Assembly (NCBI RefSeq): GCF_003336745.1
Contig: NZ_QGMX01000001.1
Location: 124,001-188,000, forward strand
Direction of reading: 5' to 3'
Length of the DNA: 64,000 nucleotides
From: Thermus caldifontis
Lineage (GTDB): Bacteria; Deinococcota; Deinococci; Deinococcales; Thermaceae
Shown one piece after another: positions 26,994 to 35,702 of the stretch. The notes below the pieces were generated by a model. The model was not told where the DNA came from, made no database searches, and saw only the letters and a list, made by a program, of their open reading frames with translations. Both the position numbers and the translations under genes were made by a program. Within the stretch, counting starts at the first letter, position 1, and each line of letters opens with the position of its first letter.

Positions 26994-29482
26994 GCCTTGG
27001 CGGAAAGCCAGTCCTCCCCGATGCCCACCTCCACCTCGAGGGGCACCGCCAAGGGCCACACCCCCTCCATGATCCTCTTGGCCTCTTGGGCCACTTCCTC
27101 TGCCCGGTCCTTGGGGGCCTCGAGGACCAGCTCGTCGTGCACCTGAAGAAGCATCCGGGCCCCCAGGGCTTTAAGCCTAGGGAAGAGCTTCACCATGGCC
27201 AGCTTCATGAGATCCGCCGCCGTCCCCTGCACCGGCATGTTGAAGGCCATGCGCTCGGCAGCCTCCCGGATGCTCTTCACCCGGGAAGTCAGGTCGGGCA
27301 CGTAGCGTCGGCGGCCAAAGAGGGTCTCCACGTAGCCCCGCTCCCGCCCCGCCGCCAGGGTTCTTTCAATCCAAGCCCGCACCTTGGGGTAGCTGTGGAA
27401 GTAGCGCTCGATGAAGGCCACCGCCTCCTCGTAGGGGATGGAAAGCTCCCCCGAAAGCCGGTGAGCGGACATGCCGTAGAGCACGCCAAAGTTGATGGTC
27501 TTGGCCGCCCGGCGCATCAGGGGATCCACCCCTTCTGGGGGCACCCCAAACATCCAGCTGGCGGTTTGCGTGTGGATATCCTGCCCCTCCTGGAAGACCC
27601 GGATCAGGTTCTCGTCCCCGGAAAGATGGGCCAAAACCCTGAGCTCTATCTGGCTATAGTCCAAGGCCACCAGGGTCCACCCCTCTTCCGCGATGAAGGC
27701 GCGGCGGATCCTTTGGCCCAAGGGGGTGCGCACGGGAATGTTTTGCAGGTTGGGGTCGGAGCTGCTTAAGCGCCCGGTGGCCGTGGCCGTCTGGTTGAAG
27801 CGGGTGTGGAGCCGGCCCGTCTTGGGGTGGACCAGGCCGGGAAGGGGGTCAATGTAGGTGCCCTTCAGCTTGGCAAGCTCCCGGTACTGAAGGATGTGCT
27901 CCACAATGGGGTGGACATGCCTTAAGGCCTCGAGGACCGCCGCACTGGTGGAGCGCTTTCCCGTCTTCTCCGTCTTGCCGATGGCGGGAAGCCCGAGCTC
28001 GTCAAAGAGGACCCTTTCCAGCTGGTCCCGGGAGTTCAGGTTAAAGGGGTGCCCCGCCAGGCGATGGACCTCCCCCTCCAGCCGCCCAAGCTCCGCCTCC
28101 ACCTCCAGGGAAAGGGCCCTCAGATAGGCCACATCCAGCCGAACCCCCGTGGCCTCCATGTGGGCCAGGACCCGGGATAGGGGCTTTTCCACCTCCTGGT
28201 AAAGCCAAAGTAGCCGCTCCTCCCCCTTAAGCCGCTTTAGGAGGGTGGCGTAGAGCCTTTCGGAAAGAAGGGCCCTTTCCCCCGCCTCCTCCGTCCACTC
28301 CCCCCCGTAGCGCCGGGCCACCCCCTCGGGGGTGGTGTTGGCGGGATCCAGAAGGTAGGCGAGGAGCATGGGATCATCCCCAGGCGCCAGGGAGATCCCT
28401 TCCCTTAAGGCCACCACCGCCAGGTCCTTGGCCAGCAGGCCCCGGGCCTCCCCCAGCTCCCCTAGGGCGGCCAAAGGGTTTTCCGCCCGGTACACCCGCC
28501 CCTCCAAGGCGGCCGCCAGGGCCCTGAGTTCGGCCCACATGGGCTCAGGCCTGGAGAGGACAAACCCCACGAAAGCCCCCTCAGGAGGTGGCCAAGGGGC
28601 TTCCTCCGCCGCTATGGGGCTTTGCAAAAGGCCAAACTCATGGAGGAAGCTTCCAAACTCAAGCCTCTCCAAAAAGGCTTTGAGGGCCTCCCGGTCCGGC
28701 TCCCGGCGCCGGGCAAAGTCCACCTCCAAGGGCAGGTCCGTGCGCACCCGGGAAAGCTCAAAGGAAAGCTTCAGGTCCTCCAGGTGCGCCTGGATCTTCT
28801 CGCGAAGGTGGGCGGGCTTCACCTGGTCCAGGTTCCTGAGCAGGTTTTCCAGGCTCCCCCATTCCCGGACCAGCTTGGCCGCCGTCTTCTCCCCAATCCC
28901 CTTGACCCCGGGGATGTTGTCGGAAGGGTCCCCGGCAAGGGCCCGGTAGTCCACCCACTGGGAGGGCTTCAGGCCATACTTTTCCCAAAGCCATTCCGGG
29001 GTGATGAGGTACCCTTCCGGGTGCAGGATGGCGATCCGATCCGACAGGAGCTGGTAGAGGTCCCGGTCTGCGGTAAGGATGCGCACCTCGTAGCCTTCCC
29101 CTTCCGCCTTTTTGGCCAAGGTGGCCAAGACGTCGTCGGCCTCAAAGCCTGGCACCTCGAGGCGCATGAGGCCCAGAAGGTCCACCAGCTCCTTGATGAG
29201 GGCAAGCTGCCGGGGGAAATCCTCTGGCGTAGGGGCCCGCCCCGCCTTGTAGGCCTCGTAGGCCTGGTGGCGGAAGGAGGGGGCCTTGGCGTCAAACACC
29301 ACCATCACCACGTCCCCGTCTTCCTTGAGCGCCTTCAAAAGGCTTTTGGCGAAGCCGTACACCGCCTGCACCGGCTCGCCGCGGCTGGTGGTGAGGCCCT
29401 TGAGGGCGAAGAAGGTGCGGTAGGCCAGGTGGTGGCCGTCCACCAAAAGGACCCGGCCCTTGGGCTCAAAAAGGGGCAGCAT
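26990..29482 (-). CDS. polA: DNA polymerase I (Taq type)
   Basis: 830 residues. N-terminal 5' nuclease (about 1-290) with LLVDGHHLAYRTFFALKG, EADDVLATLAKKAEGEG and GDPSDNIPGVKGIGEKTA. The middle domain (about 291-420) lacks the DxE and other acidic residues of a proofreading exonuclease, as in Taq. The polymerase domain has motif A DYSQIELRVLAH, motif B RRAAKTINFGVLYG with Phe at the nucleotide-selecting O-helix position, and motif C QVHDELVLE. It acts in repair and Okazaki-fragment processing. A TAGCAT box (29490-29495) 7 bases before ATG 29482 indicates a leaderless start. Confidence 0.97.
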   Translation of the reverse strand: MLPLFEPKGRVLLVDGHHLAYRTFFALKGLTTSRGEPVQAVYGFAKSLLKALKEDGDVVMVVFDAKAPSFRHQAYEAYKAGRAPTPEDFPRQLALIKELVDLLGLMRLEVPGFEADDVLATLAKKAEGEGYEVRILTADRDLYQLLSDRIAILHPEGYLITPEWLWEKYGLKPSQWVDYRALAGDPSDNIPGVKGIGEKTAAKLVREWGSLENLLRNLDQVKPAHLREKIQAHLEDLKLSFELSRVRTDLPLEVDFARRREPDREALKAFLERLEFGSFLHEFGLLQSPIAAEEAPWPPPEGAFVGFVLSRPEPMWAELRALAAALEGRVYRAENPLAALGELGEARGLLAKDLAVVALREGISLAPGDDPMLLAYLLDPANTTPEGVARRYGGEWTEEAGERALLSERLYATLLKRLKGEERLLWLYQEVEKPLSRVLAHMEATGVRLDVAYLRALSLEVEAELGRLEGEVHRLAGHPFNLNSRDQLERVLFDELGLPAIGKTEKTGKRSTSAAVLEALRHVHPIVEHILQYRELAKLKGTYIDPLPGLVHPKTGRLHTRFNQTATATGRLSSSDPNLQNIPVRTPLGQRIRRAFIAEEGWTLVALDYSQIELRVLAHLSGDENLIRVFQEGQDIHTQTASWMFGVPPEGVDPLMRRAAKTINFGVLYGMSAHRLSGELSIPYEEAVAFIERYFHSYPKVRAWIERTLAAGRERGYVETLFGRRRYVPDLTSRVKSIREAAERMAFNMPVQGTAADLMKLAMVKLFPRLKALGARMLLQVHDELVLEAPKDRAEEVAQEAKRIMEGVWPLAVPLEVEVGIGEDWLSAKA

Positions 29483-29489
29483 CGCCCTT

Positions 29490-29495
29490 ATGCTA
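29490..29495 (-). promoter_or_regulatory. -10 box for polA (leaderless type)
   Basis: TAGCAT on the minus strand, 7 bases before ATG 29482. It lies just after the YigZ gene stop (29498). Confidence 0.5.
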
Positions 29496-29497
29496 CC

Positions 29498-30076
29498 CTA
29501 GTCCTCCACCCGGACCTGCCCCCGGGTGAGGTTCCTCACCTCCCGCAAAACCTCCTCCTTCTCCCCGGCAGGAAGCCGCACGCAAAAGCGCACCCCTTCC
29601 GGCCGGTAGTCCTCCGTCACCGTAAGGGAACGGGAGCGTAAGAGTCCATGCACCCGGCCCACCTCGGAGAAAGGCACCCAAAAGCGCACCTCCTCCCACG
29701 CCACAAGGGGCACCTTAGGGGCTCGCCTCAAGGCCTCGGCGGCCACACCCCCATAGGCCCGCACCAACCCCCCGGCCCCCAGCTTGATGCCCCCAAAGTA
29801 GCGCACCACCAGGACCACCACCCCATCCAGCCCCTGGGCCTCTATGGCGTGAAGGATGGGTTTGCCCGCGGTGCCTGTGGGCTCGCCGTCGTCAGAGAAA
29901 CGGTAGAGGTGGCCCAGCTTGTAGGCATAGCAGTTATGGGTGGCCTGGGGTTCACGGTTCGCCGCCAAAAAGGCCAAGGCCTCCTCCTCCGAGGCCACCG
30001 GAGCCGCCTTGGCGATGAAGCGGCTCTTCTGGACCGTCTCCTCGTGGACCACCGGGGCCGCCAGGGTGTAGGCCAT
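29498..30076 (-). CDS. YigZ/IMPACT-family protein
   Basis: 192 residues with the UPF0029 (Impact N-terminal) domain: KSRFIAKAAPVASEEEALAFL, ATHNCYAYKLG, FSDDGEPTGTAGKPILHAIE and VVVLVVRYFGGIKLGAGGLVRAYG are the family blocks, followed by a C-terminal ferredoxin-like part. The eukaryotic homologue binds Gcn1; in bacteria the family may act on translation, but the role is unclear. ATG 30076 directly abuts the aroE stop, so aroE-yigZ form a pair. Confidence 0.88.
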   Translation of the reverse strand: MAYTLAAPVVHEETVQKSRFIAKAAPVASEEEALAFLAANREPQATHNCYAYKLGHLYRFSDDGEPTGTAGKPILHAIEAQGLDGVVVLVVRYFGGIKLGAGGLVRAYGGVAAEALRRAPKVPLVAWEEVRFWVPFSEVGRVHGLLRSRSLTVTEDYRPEGVRFCVRLPAGEKEEVLREVRNLTRGQVRVED

Positions 30077-30874
30077 CTATGCCCTTTCCTCCAAGGCCCG
30101 GCGGGCCGCCTCCTCCATGCCCCTGGGGTCTGGGAGAAGGCCTGTCCAGATGCGGAAGGCCAAGGCCCCTTGCCAGGCCAGCATGGGAAGCCCCGTCTGC
30201 ACCCGAAGGCCCCTTTCCTGGGCCTCCCTTAGAAACCGGGTCCAAAGGGGGCGGTAGACCAGGTCCACCGCCGCCCCTTCCTTGGGGAAAAGCTCGGCCG
30301 GCAAGGGGGTGGCCCCTGGGTCCTTAAGCCCCACGCTGGTGGCGTTCACGATGAGCCAAGCCTCCTGGGCCTTCTCCAGGGGGACCGCCTCGAGGCCAAA
30401 GGCCCCCGCCAAGGCCTGGGCCTTTTCCCAGGTGCGGTTCCAAATCCATACCCTAAGGCCCGCCTCCCTTAGGGACCAGGCCACCGCCCGCGCTGCCCCT
30501 CCGGCCCCCAGGACCAAGGCGGGGCCCACCAGGGGAATCCCCCCGGCCTTTAGGGCTTCCAGAAACCCTGGGGCATCGGTGTTGAAGCCAAGAAGCCTCC
30601 CCTCCACGGAAAGCACCGTGTTCACCGCCCCAATGGCCTTTGCCTCCGGAGAAACCCAATCCAAAAGGGGCAAGGCCGCCTCCTTGAGGGGAATGGTCAG
30701 GTTTACCCCCCGGTACCCCTGACGCACCACCTCTAAGCGCTCCTTTAGGGCCTCGAGGGGGGTTTCCCAAGCCTCGTACGTTCCCTTAAGCCCCAAGGCG
30801 CTCAGGGCATGGCGGTGCATGGCGGGGGAAAGGGAATGGCCTATGGGATACCCCAAAACCGCCAAGCGCAGCAT
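30077..30874 (-). CDS. aroE: Shikimate dehydrogenase
   Basis: Reduces 3-dehydroshikimate to shikimate with NADPH in aromatic amino-acid synthesis. 265 residues: LGYPIGHSLSPAMHRHAL binds substrate, NLTIPLKE carries the catalytic lysine, GAVNTV and GFNTDAPGF follow, the dinucleotide motif is VLGAGGAARAVA, and NATSVGL and QGALAF close the pocket. ATG 30874 is chosen over an upstream in-frame GTG because it aligns with the family and has TATCCT (30882-30887) 7 bases upstream. Confidence 0.95.
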   Translation of the reverse strand: MLRLAVLGYPIGHSLSPAMHRHALSALGLKGTYEAWETPLEALKERLEVVRQGYRGVNLTIPLKEAALPLLDWVSPEAKAIGAVNTVLSVEGRLLGFNTDAPGFLEALKAGGIPLVGPALVLGAGGAARAVAWSLREAGLRVWIWNRTWEKAQALAGAFGLEAVPLEKAQEAWLIVNATSVGLKDPGATPLPAELFPKEGAAVDLVYRPLWTRFLREAQERGLRVQTGLPMLAWQGALAFRIWTGLLPDPRGMEEAARRALEERA

Positions 30875-30881
30875 GCCCTTT

Positions 30882-30887
30882 AGGATA
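30882..30887 (-). promoter_or_regulatory. -10 box for aroE (leaderless type)
   Basis: TATCCT on the minus strand, 7 bases before ATG 30874; supports that start over the longer reading frame. Confidence 0.5.
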
Positions 30888-30920
30888 CCCCACCCCACAC
30901 CCCCGCCCAGGCCGTATAGA

Positions 30921-32189
30921 ATGGAGGCGGTGAAAAGGCTATTGGCCTTAGGCATCCTCCTTTCCCTGGCCCTAGGGAAGACCTACCTCATCCCCATCCA
31001 AGGGGAGATAGACCCCGCCTTGGCCGTCTTTGTGGACCAGGCCCTGGCCCGGGCCGAACGGGAAGGGGCAAGCGGGGTGGCCTTCCTCATCGATACCCCT
31101 GGGGGCCGGGTGGACGCCGCCATCCGCATCTCCGACCGCATCCTGCAGACCCCCCTCCCCACCTTAGCCGTGGTGCAGAACGCCTTTTCCGCCGGGGCCT
31201 TGATCGCCCTTTCCTGCCGCCAGGTGGTCATGCTCCCAGGCTCGGAGATCGGGGCGGCCCTACCGGTGGTGGCCCTGCCCTTGCGGGAACCCCAGGCGGC
31301 GGACCAGAAAATCATCTCCGCCCTAAAGGGGAAGTTCCGCGCGGTGGCCGAGGCCCGGAGCAGGCCCGTGAACCTGGCAGAGGCCATGGTGGACCCCAGC
31401 CTGGAAATCCCTGGCCTCTCCGCCAAGGGGGAGCCCCTCACCCTTTCCGCCGAGAAGGCCGTGGAGCTGAAGGTGGCGGACTTCAAGGCGGGAAGCCTCG
31501 CCGAGGCCCTGCGCCAGGCGGGCTACACCTTGGAGACGGAAAGGCTGGAGCCGGGCCCCAGGGTGCAGGTGGCCCGTTTCCTCACCAGCTCCACCGTGGC
31601 CGGGCTCCTTTTGGCCTTGGGGCTTTTGCTCCTTCTCCTGGAGCTCTTCACCCCGGGGTTCGGGGTGGCGGGGGCCTTGGGGCTCGCCTTCCTGGCCCTT
31701 TACTTCGCCGGGGGGTGGCTGGCGGGGCTTTCCGGAGCCTTTGAACTTATCCTTTTCTTCCTAGGCGTGGCCCTTCTTCTCGCCGAAGCCTTCCTCTTTC
31801 CCGGTTTTGGCATCGCCGGAGCCTTGGGGGTGGGGGCTATTCTGGCCTCCGTGTACTTCACCTTTGGGGAGAATGCCCTTTTGGTCATCGCCATCGCGGT
31901 GATCGCCTTGGGCTTGGGCCTCCTCCTGGTCTTTCGCTTCCTGCCTAGAACCCGCCCGGCAAGGGCTTTGGTGCTGGAAAGCGCCATCTCGGAACACGCC
32001 ACCGGGGACGAGGTGGAGGTGGGGGCTATCGGCGTGGCCCTCACGGACCTAAGGCCTGGGGGTGTGGCCCGCTTTGGCAACAAGCGCGTAGATGTGGTGG
32101 CCAACCGGGGCTTCCTGCCCAAGGGCACCACCTTAAGGGTGGTGGAGGTCAGGGGGCCCACGGTGGTGGTGGAAGCCTTGGAGGAGTGA
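30921..32189 (+). CDS. NfeD-family membrane serine protease
   Basis: 422 residues: an N-terminal signal/anchor, a ClpP-like protease domain ([20 protein letters not shown], then [13 protein letters not shown] with the nucleophilic Ser), a central block of about four to six membrane helices (residues ~225-340), and a soluble OB-like NfeD C-terminal domain ([26 protein letters not shown]). It clips stomatin/flotillin-type partners in related systems; floA starts one base after its stop. TAGAAT overlaps the ATG, so GTG 30930, 7 bases after the box, may be the true leaderless start. Confidence 0.88.
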   Translation: MEAVKRLLALGILLSLALGKTYLIPIQGEIDPALAVFVDQALARAEREGASGVAFLIDTPGGRVDAAIRISDRILQTPLPTLAVVQNAFSAGALIALSCRQVVMLPGSEIGAALPVVALPLREPQAADQKIISALKGKFRAVAEARSRPVNLAEAMVDPSLEIPGLSAKGEPLTLSAEKAVELKVADFKAGSLAEALRQAGYTLETERLEPGPRVQVARFLTSSTVAGLLLALGLLLLLLELFTPGFGVAGALGLAFLALYFAGGWLAGLSGAFELILFFLGVALLLAEAFLFPGFGIAGALGVGAILASVYFTFGENALLVIAIAVIALGLGLLLVFRFLPRTRPARALVLESAISEHATGDEVEVGAIGVALTDLRPGGVARFGNKRVDVVANRGFLPKGTTLRVVEVRGPTVVVEALEE

Positions 32190-32190
32190 T

Positions 32191-33168
32191 ATGGAAGGAT
32201 TGGGTGTGCTTTTTCTGGCGTTTATCGTCCTGGTTCTGGTCTTCTTGTTCTTTAGCTTCATCCCCGTAGGCCTCTGGATCTCCGCCTGGGCCGCAGGGGT
32301 CCGGGTGCCCCTCATCACCCTGGTGGCCATGCGCCTCAGGCGGGTTCCCCCCGCCAAGATCATCTACCCCCTCATCAAGGCCACCAAGGCGGGGTTGGAC
32401 GTGCGCCTGGACCGCCTCGAGGCCCACTATCTGGCCGGGGGCAACGTGGACCGGGTGGTGGATGCCCTCATCGCCGCGGACAAGGCGGGCATCAAGCTCA
32501 CCTTTGACCGGGCGGCGGCCATAGACCTAGCGGGGCGGGATGTGTTGGAAGCGGTGCGGGTTTCCGTGAACCCCAAGGTGATCCAGACCCCCATGGTGGC
32601 CGCGGTGGCCAAGGATGGGATCCAGCTTCTGGCTACGGCCCGGGTGACGGTAAGGGCCAACATCGACCGCCTGGTGGGCGGGGCCGGGGAGGAAACCATC
32701 ATCGCCCGGGTGGGGGAAGGCATCGTGACCACCATCGGCAGCGCCAACTCCCACAAGGAGGTGTTGGAGAACCCGGACCGCATCAGCAAGACCGTGCTGG
32801 AAAAGGGCCTGGATGCCGGCACCGCCTTTGAGATCCTCTCCGTGGACATCGCCGACGTGGACGTGGGCAAGAACATCGGGGCCCAGCTGCAAATAGACCA
32901 GGCGGAGGCGGATAAGAAGATCGCCCAGGCCAAGGCGGAGGAGCGCCGGGCCATGGCCGTGGCCGCGGAGCAGGAGAACCGGGCCCTGGTGGAGGCCATG
33001 CGGGCCAAGCTGGTGGAGGCCCAGGCCCAGGTACCCCTGGCCTTAGCGGAGGCCCTGCGTTCAGGAAGGCTTGGGGTCATGGACTACTACCGCCTGAAGA
33101 ACATCGAGGCCGACACCGACATGCGGGAGTCCATCAGCCGGGCGGCCAAGCCCGAGGGTGAGGAATGA
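32191..33168 (+). CDS. floA: Flotillin-like protein FloA
   Basis: 325 residues: one N-terminal hairpin-type membrane segment ([20 protein letters not shown]), the YqfA/FloA domain with [22 protein letters not shown] and [21 protein letters not shown], and a C-terminal coiled coil rich in A-E-R ([20 protein letters not shown]). It organises membrane microdomains. It sits between nfeD and a small Pro-rich membrane protein, the usual NfeD-FloA pairing plus one extra gene. Confidence 0.93.
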   Translation: MEGLGVLFLAFIVLVLVFLFFSFIPVGLWISAWAAGVRVPLITLVAMRLRRVPPAKIIYPLIKATKAGLDVRLDRLEAHYLAGGNVDRVVDALIAADKAGIKLTFDRAAAIDLAGRDVLEAVRVSVNPKVIQTPMVAAVAKDGIQLLATARVTVRANIDRLVGGAGEETIIARVGEGIVTTIGSANSHKEVLENPDRISKTVLEKGLDAGTAFEILSVDIADVDVGKNIGAQLQIDQAEADKKIAQAKAEERRAMAVAAEQENRALVEAMRAKLVEAQAQVPLALAEALRSGRLGVMDYYRLKNIEADTDMRESISRAAKPEGEE

Positions 33169-33563
33169 GCTTAGACGACCTTCTGGGTCTCCTTTTCCTC
33201 CTCTTCTTTATCGTCATCCCGGCCCTCCAGGGCCTAAGCCGCCGGGGCCAGCCTTCCCCCACCCCTCCAGGCTTCCCGGAGGACCTGCCAGAGCCGGAAC
33301 CCCTACCCCGCCCCAAGCCCAAAGCCCGGCCCAAGCCAAAACCCCGGCCAGCTCCTCCCCCCGCCTCTCTGCCCTCCGAGGCCGCCTCCTTGGAGCGCTA
33401 CCCCAGCCCGGAGCGCACGCCCTTGGAGGTCAGCTTCCGCGAAACCCCCTCCCCGGAAGAACCCCGCAAGAAGGCGCCCAAAAAGAGGCTCTCCACCGAT
33501 GCTGAGAGCATCCTCAAAGGGGTGATATGGCACGAAATCCTGAAGAAGCCCAAAGGCTGGTAA
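33165..33563 (+). CDS. Small membrane-anchored, Pro/Lys-rich protein of unknown function
   Basis: 132 residues. An N-terminal hydrophobic segment ([19 protein letters not shown]), then a long low-complexity stretch of Pro, Lys, Arg and Glu, and a short C-terminal block [24 protein letters not shown] that looks structured. No family recognised. Its ATG overlaps the floA stop by 4 bases, and its own end overlaps phoH by 37 bases, so it is coupled to both. The C-terminal block could be a docking peptide (inference). A similar small third gene after nfeD-floA would be the first thing to look for in other Thermus genomes. Confidence 0.75.
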   Translation: MSLDDLLGLLFLLFFIVIPALQGLSRRGQPSPTPPGFPEDLPEPEPLPRPKPKARPKPKPRPAPPPASLPSEAASLERYPSPERTPLEVSFRETPSPEEPRKKAPKKRLSTDAESILKGVIWHEILKKPKGW

Positions 33564-34522
33564 TCCCCCTAAAGCCCGAGGAAACCCTGGCCTTTTTGGG
33601 CCAGGCGGACCGCAACCTGAAAAAGCTCCGCTCCCTTTTGCGAGAGGCCTTCGGCGACCGGCTCAAACTCATCATGCGGGGCAACCAGGTGGAGCTGGAG
33701 GGCGAAGGGGAAGCCCTGGGGGTGGCCGAGCGGGCCGTGCGGGACCTCCTAGCCCTCCTAAGGCAAGGGGCAGAGCTGGATCCCCCCACCCTGGAACAGG
33801 CGGTGGCCCTGGCCCTGCAGGGGGAGGGCCTGTACCAGGCCACCACCCCGGAAACCGAGCTGGCGCTACCCGGCCGCCTCAGGCCCAAAACCCCGGGGCA
33901 GAGGCGGTACGTGGAGGCCATCGCCACCCATGACATCACCTTCGGCATCGGCCCTGCCGGTACCGGGAAAACCTACCTGGCGGTGGCCATGGCCGTGAGC
34001 CACCTCCGGGCCAAAAGGGTCAAGCGCATCATCCTCACCCGGCCGGCAGTGGAGGCGGGGGAAAAGCTGGGGTTTTTGCCCGGGGACATCCAAGCCAAGG
34101 TGGATCCCTACCTCCGCCCCCTCTACGACGCCCTCTTTGACATGATCGACGCCGAACGCTTTGAGCAGTACCTCCAGTCCGGGATCATCGAGGTGGCCCC
34201 CTTGGCCTTCATGCGGGGCCGGACCCTCAACGACGCCTTCATCATCCTGGACGAGGCGCAAAACACCACCCCCGAGCAGATGAAGATGTTCCTGACCCGT
34301 ATGGGCTTCTCCTCCAAGATGGTCATCACCGGGGACATCACCCAGATCGACCTGCCCAAGCACCAAAGGTCGGGCCTCGTGGAGGCCACCCGCATCCTGA
34401 AGGGCATTGAGGGCATCGCCTTCATCTACTTCAAGGAGTCCGACGTGGTGCGCCACCCCCTGGTGGCCCGCATCATCAAGGCCTATGAGGAAGCCGAGCA
34501 CAGTGGGGATCGTGGCCAATAA
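33527..34522 (+). CDS. PhoH-family ATPase
   Basis: 331 residues: an N-terminal KH-like domain (about 1-100), then a P-loop domain with GIGPAGTGKTYLAVAMAV (Walker A) and FIILDEAQNTTPEQMKMFLTR (Walker B), and GDITQIDLP as a further helicase-like motif. Probably an RNA-linked ATPase or helicase; neighbours ybeY and, elsewhere in the window, ribosome maturation genes fit an RNA role. ATG 33527 lies within the previous gene. The end overlaps ybeY by 20 bases, the common phoH-ybeY arrangement. Confidence 0.92.
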   Translation: MARNPEEAQRLVIPLKPEETLAFLGQADRNLKKLRSLLREAFGDRLKLIMRGNQVELEGEGEALGVAERAVRDLLALLRQGAELDPPTLEQAVALALQGEGLYQATTPETELALPGRLRPKTPGQRRYVEAIATHDITFGIGPAGTGKTYLAVAMAVSHLRAKRVKRIILTRPAVEAGEKLGFLPGDIQAKVDPYLRPLYDALFDMIDAERFEQYLQSGIIEVAPLAFMRGRTLNDAFIILDEAQNTTPEQMKMFLTRMGFSSKMVITGDITQIDLPKHQRSGLVEATRILKGIEGIAFIYFKESDVVRHPLVARIIKAYEEAEHSGDRGQ

Positions 34523-34919
34523 AAGGCCCCCCAAAGGCCTTATCCCCAGGCTCCGCCGGGCCCTTTCCGCCCTGATGGAGGAACTGGGGGTGGGGGAAAA
34601 GGCGGTCACGGTCATCCTTACCGGGGATCGCAGGATCCGAACCCTGAAACGGGAATGGTGGGGAGAGGATGAGGCCACGGATGTCCTTTCCTTTCCCCAC
34701 TATGAGCCCGGGGACCCCTTTGTGCCCCTGCACCTGGGGGATATCTGGATCAGCCTGGACACCGCCAAAAGGCAGGCGGAGGAAAGAGGGGTTCCCCTGG
34801 AGGAGGAGGTGCTCACCCTGGCGGCCCATGGGCTATGGCACCTCCTGGGCCACGACCACCAGAAGGAGGAGGATTGGGAAGGGTTCCACCGCGTCCAAGA
34901 GAGGATCCTCAGCCTCTAA
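34503..34919 (+). CDS. ybeY: Endoribonuclease YbeY (rRNA maturation)
   Basis: 138 residues with the zinc motif HGLWHLLGHDH near residue 112 and the family block DEATDVLSFPH. It is a metal-dependent RNase used in 16S rRNA 3'-end maturation and ribosome quality control. GTG 34503 is used; no ATG lies in frame near the domain start. The gene overlaps phoH (20 bases) and dgkA (46 bases). Confidence 0.92.
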   Translation: MGIVANKRPPKGLIPRLRRALSALMEELGVGEKAVTVILTGDRRIRTLKREWWGEDEATDVLSFPHYEPGDPFVPLHLGDIWISLDTAKRQAEERGVPLEEEVLTLAAHGLWHLLGHDHQKEEDWEGFHRVQERILSL

Positions 34920-35272
34920 AGGGCGTTTGGCGCTCCCTGGGCTACGCCTGGGAGGGCATTCTGTACGCCTGGCGGGTGCAGCGCAACTTCCGCCTCGAGG
35001 CCTACCTGGCCCTCCTAGCCCTGGGCCTGACCTTCTGGCTAGGGATAAGCCCGGTGCCGATCCTCCTCGCTAGCGCCCTGGTGCTTTCCCTGGAACTCCT
35101 GAACACCGCCCTCGAGGCCCTGGCCGACCTGGTAAGCCCGGTGTTCCACCCCCTGGTCAAGCGGGCCAAGGACACGGCGGCAGCAGCGGTGCTTTTGGCC
35201 AGCTTCTTCGCCCTCCTCCTGGGCCTCTACCTCTTCCTGCCTCCCCTCCTGGGACGTTTTGGGCTAAGCTAG
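34874..35272 (+). CDS. dgkA: Diacylglycerol/undecaprenol kinase, DgkA family
   Basis: 132 residues. The core LGYAWEGILYAWRVQRNFRLEAYLA and ALVLSLELLNTALEALADLV with the catalytic ELLNTALE are typical, with three membrane helices. It phosphorylates undecaprenol or diacylglycerol at the membrane. There is no ATG or GTG in frame near the domain. TTG 34874 has AAGGAGG 5 bases upstream, and both lie inside ybeY codons, so a TTG start and translational coupling are inferred. Confidence 0.85.
   Translation: MGRVPPRPREDPQPLKGVWRSLGYAWEGILYAWRVQRNFRLEAYLALLALGLTFWLGISPVPILLASALVLSLELLNTALEALADLVSPVFHPLVKRAKDTAAAAVLLASFFALLLGLYLFLPPLLGRFGLS
35265..35270 (+). promoter_or_regulatory. Candidate -10 box for the four-cysteine protein
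   Basis: TAAGCT, containing part of the dgkA stop region, 6 bases before ATG 35277; fits the leaderless pattern. Confidence 0.35.
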
Positions 35273-35276
35273 TCCT

Positions 35277-35639
35277 ATGGACCACGAGGAAAGGGAGATG
35301 ATCCTGGAGATTTTTCCAGGCACTCCCCCCGAACTTCTCCCCATTGGGGAGATTCTTTATTATCGCGACGAGGAAGGCCGGGTGATCATCCAGGAAAAGG
35401 GGCCGCCGGAGCTCCGCCTGACCCTGGACCCCCTGCCCGGAACCCTGGGAAGCCCCCAGGTGTGCGAGGCCTGCCGCCGCCACCTTTCGGGAAGCGCCTT
35501 GGGGTTCTTCCGCCACCCGGTGGGCGGAAGGGAAACCCACCTCCGCTACCTGGTCCTCTGCCTGGACACCGCCACCTGCGCCAGCCATGCGGAGCCCGAG
35601 CGTTTGAGGGAAATCCTCCTTCGCGGTATACTCACCTGA
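35277..35639 (+). CDS. Small protein with a four-cysteine putative zinc site, FusB-C-terminal-like
   Basis: 120 residues. The C-terminal half has CEAC (residues ~63-66) and, 36 residues on, LCLDTATC, a layout like the treble-clef zinc finger of FBP/FusB-type EF-G-binding proteins (C-x2-C ... C-x5-C). The N-terminal half is acidic and shows no family. By analogy it may touch the ribosome or a translation factor, but this rests on the cysteine pattern only. It starts 4 bases after dgkA and its end holds the promoter of gfh1. Confidence 0.65.
   Translation: MDHEEREMILEIFPGTPPELLPIGEILYYRDEEGRVIIQEKGPPELRLTLDPLPGTLGSPQVCEACRRHLSGSALGFFRHPVGGRETHLRYLVLCLDTATCASHAEPERLREILLRGILT
35604..35632 (+). 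promoter_or_regulatory. gfh1-lysS promoter
   Basis: -35 TTGAGG (35604-35609), 17-base spacer, -10 TATACT (35627-35632), inside the 3' end of the upstream gene. It predicts an untranslated leader of about 63 bases. Confidence 0.75.
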
Positions 35640-35645
35640 GAAGGA

Positions 35646-35681
35646 GGCCCTTGGGCCAAGGAGGTCGGCTTTGGCCGACCT
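35646..35681 (+). promoter_or_regulatory. Structured leader of gfh1 (two hairpins)
   Basis: A small GGCC/GGCC hairpin (about 35646-35657) is followed by a perfect 8-bp hairpin AGGTCGGC / GCCGACCT (35662-35681) with loop TTTG. The second is followed by TTCATGACTT, not a clear T-run. It could be an attenuator, an RNA stabiliser or a protein-binding site. Confidence 0.5.
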
Positions 35682-35702
35682 TCATGACTTACGAGGTGAG
35701 CT

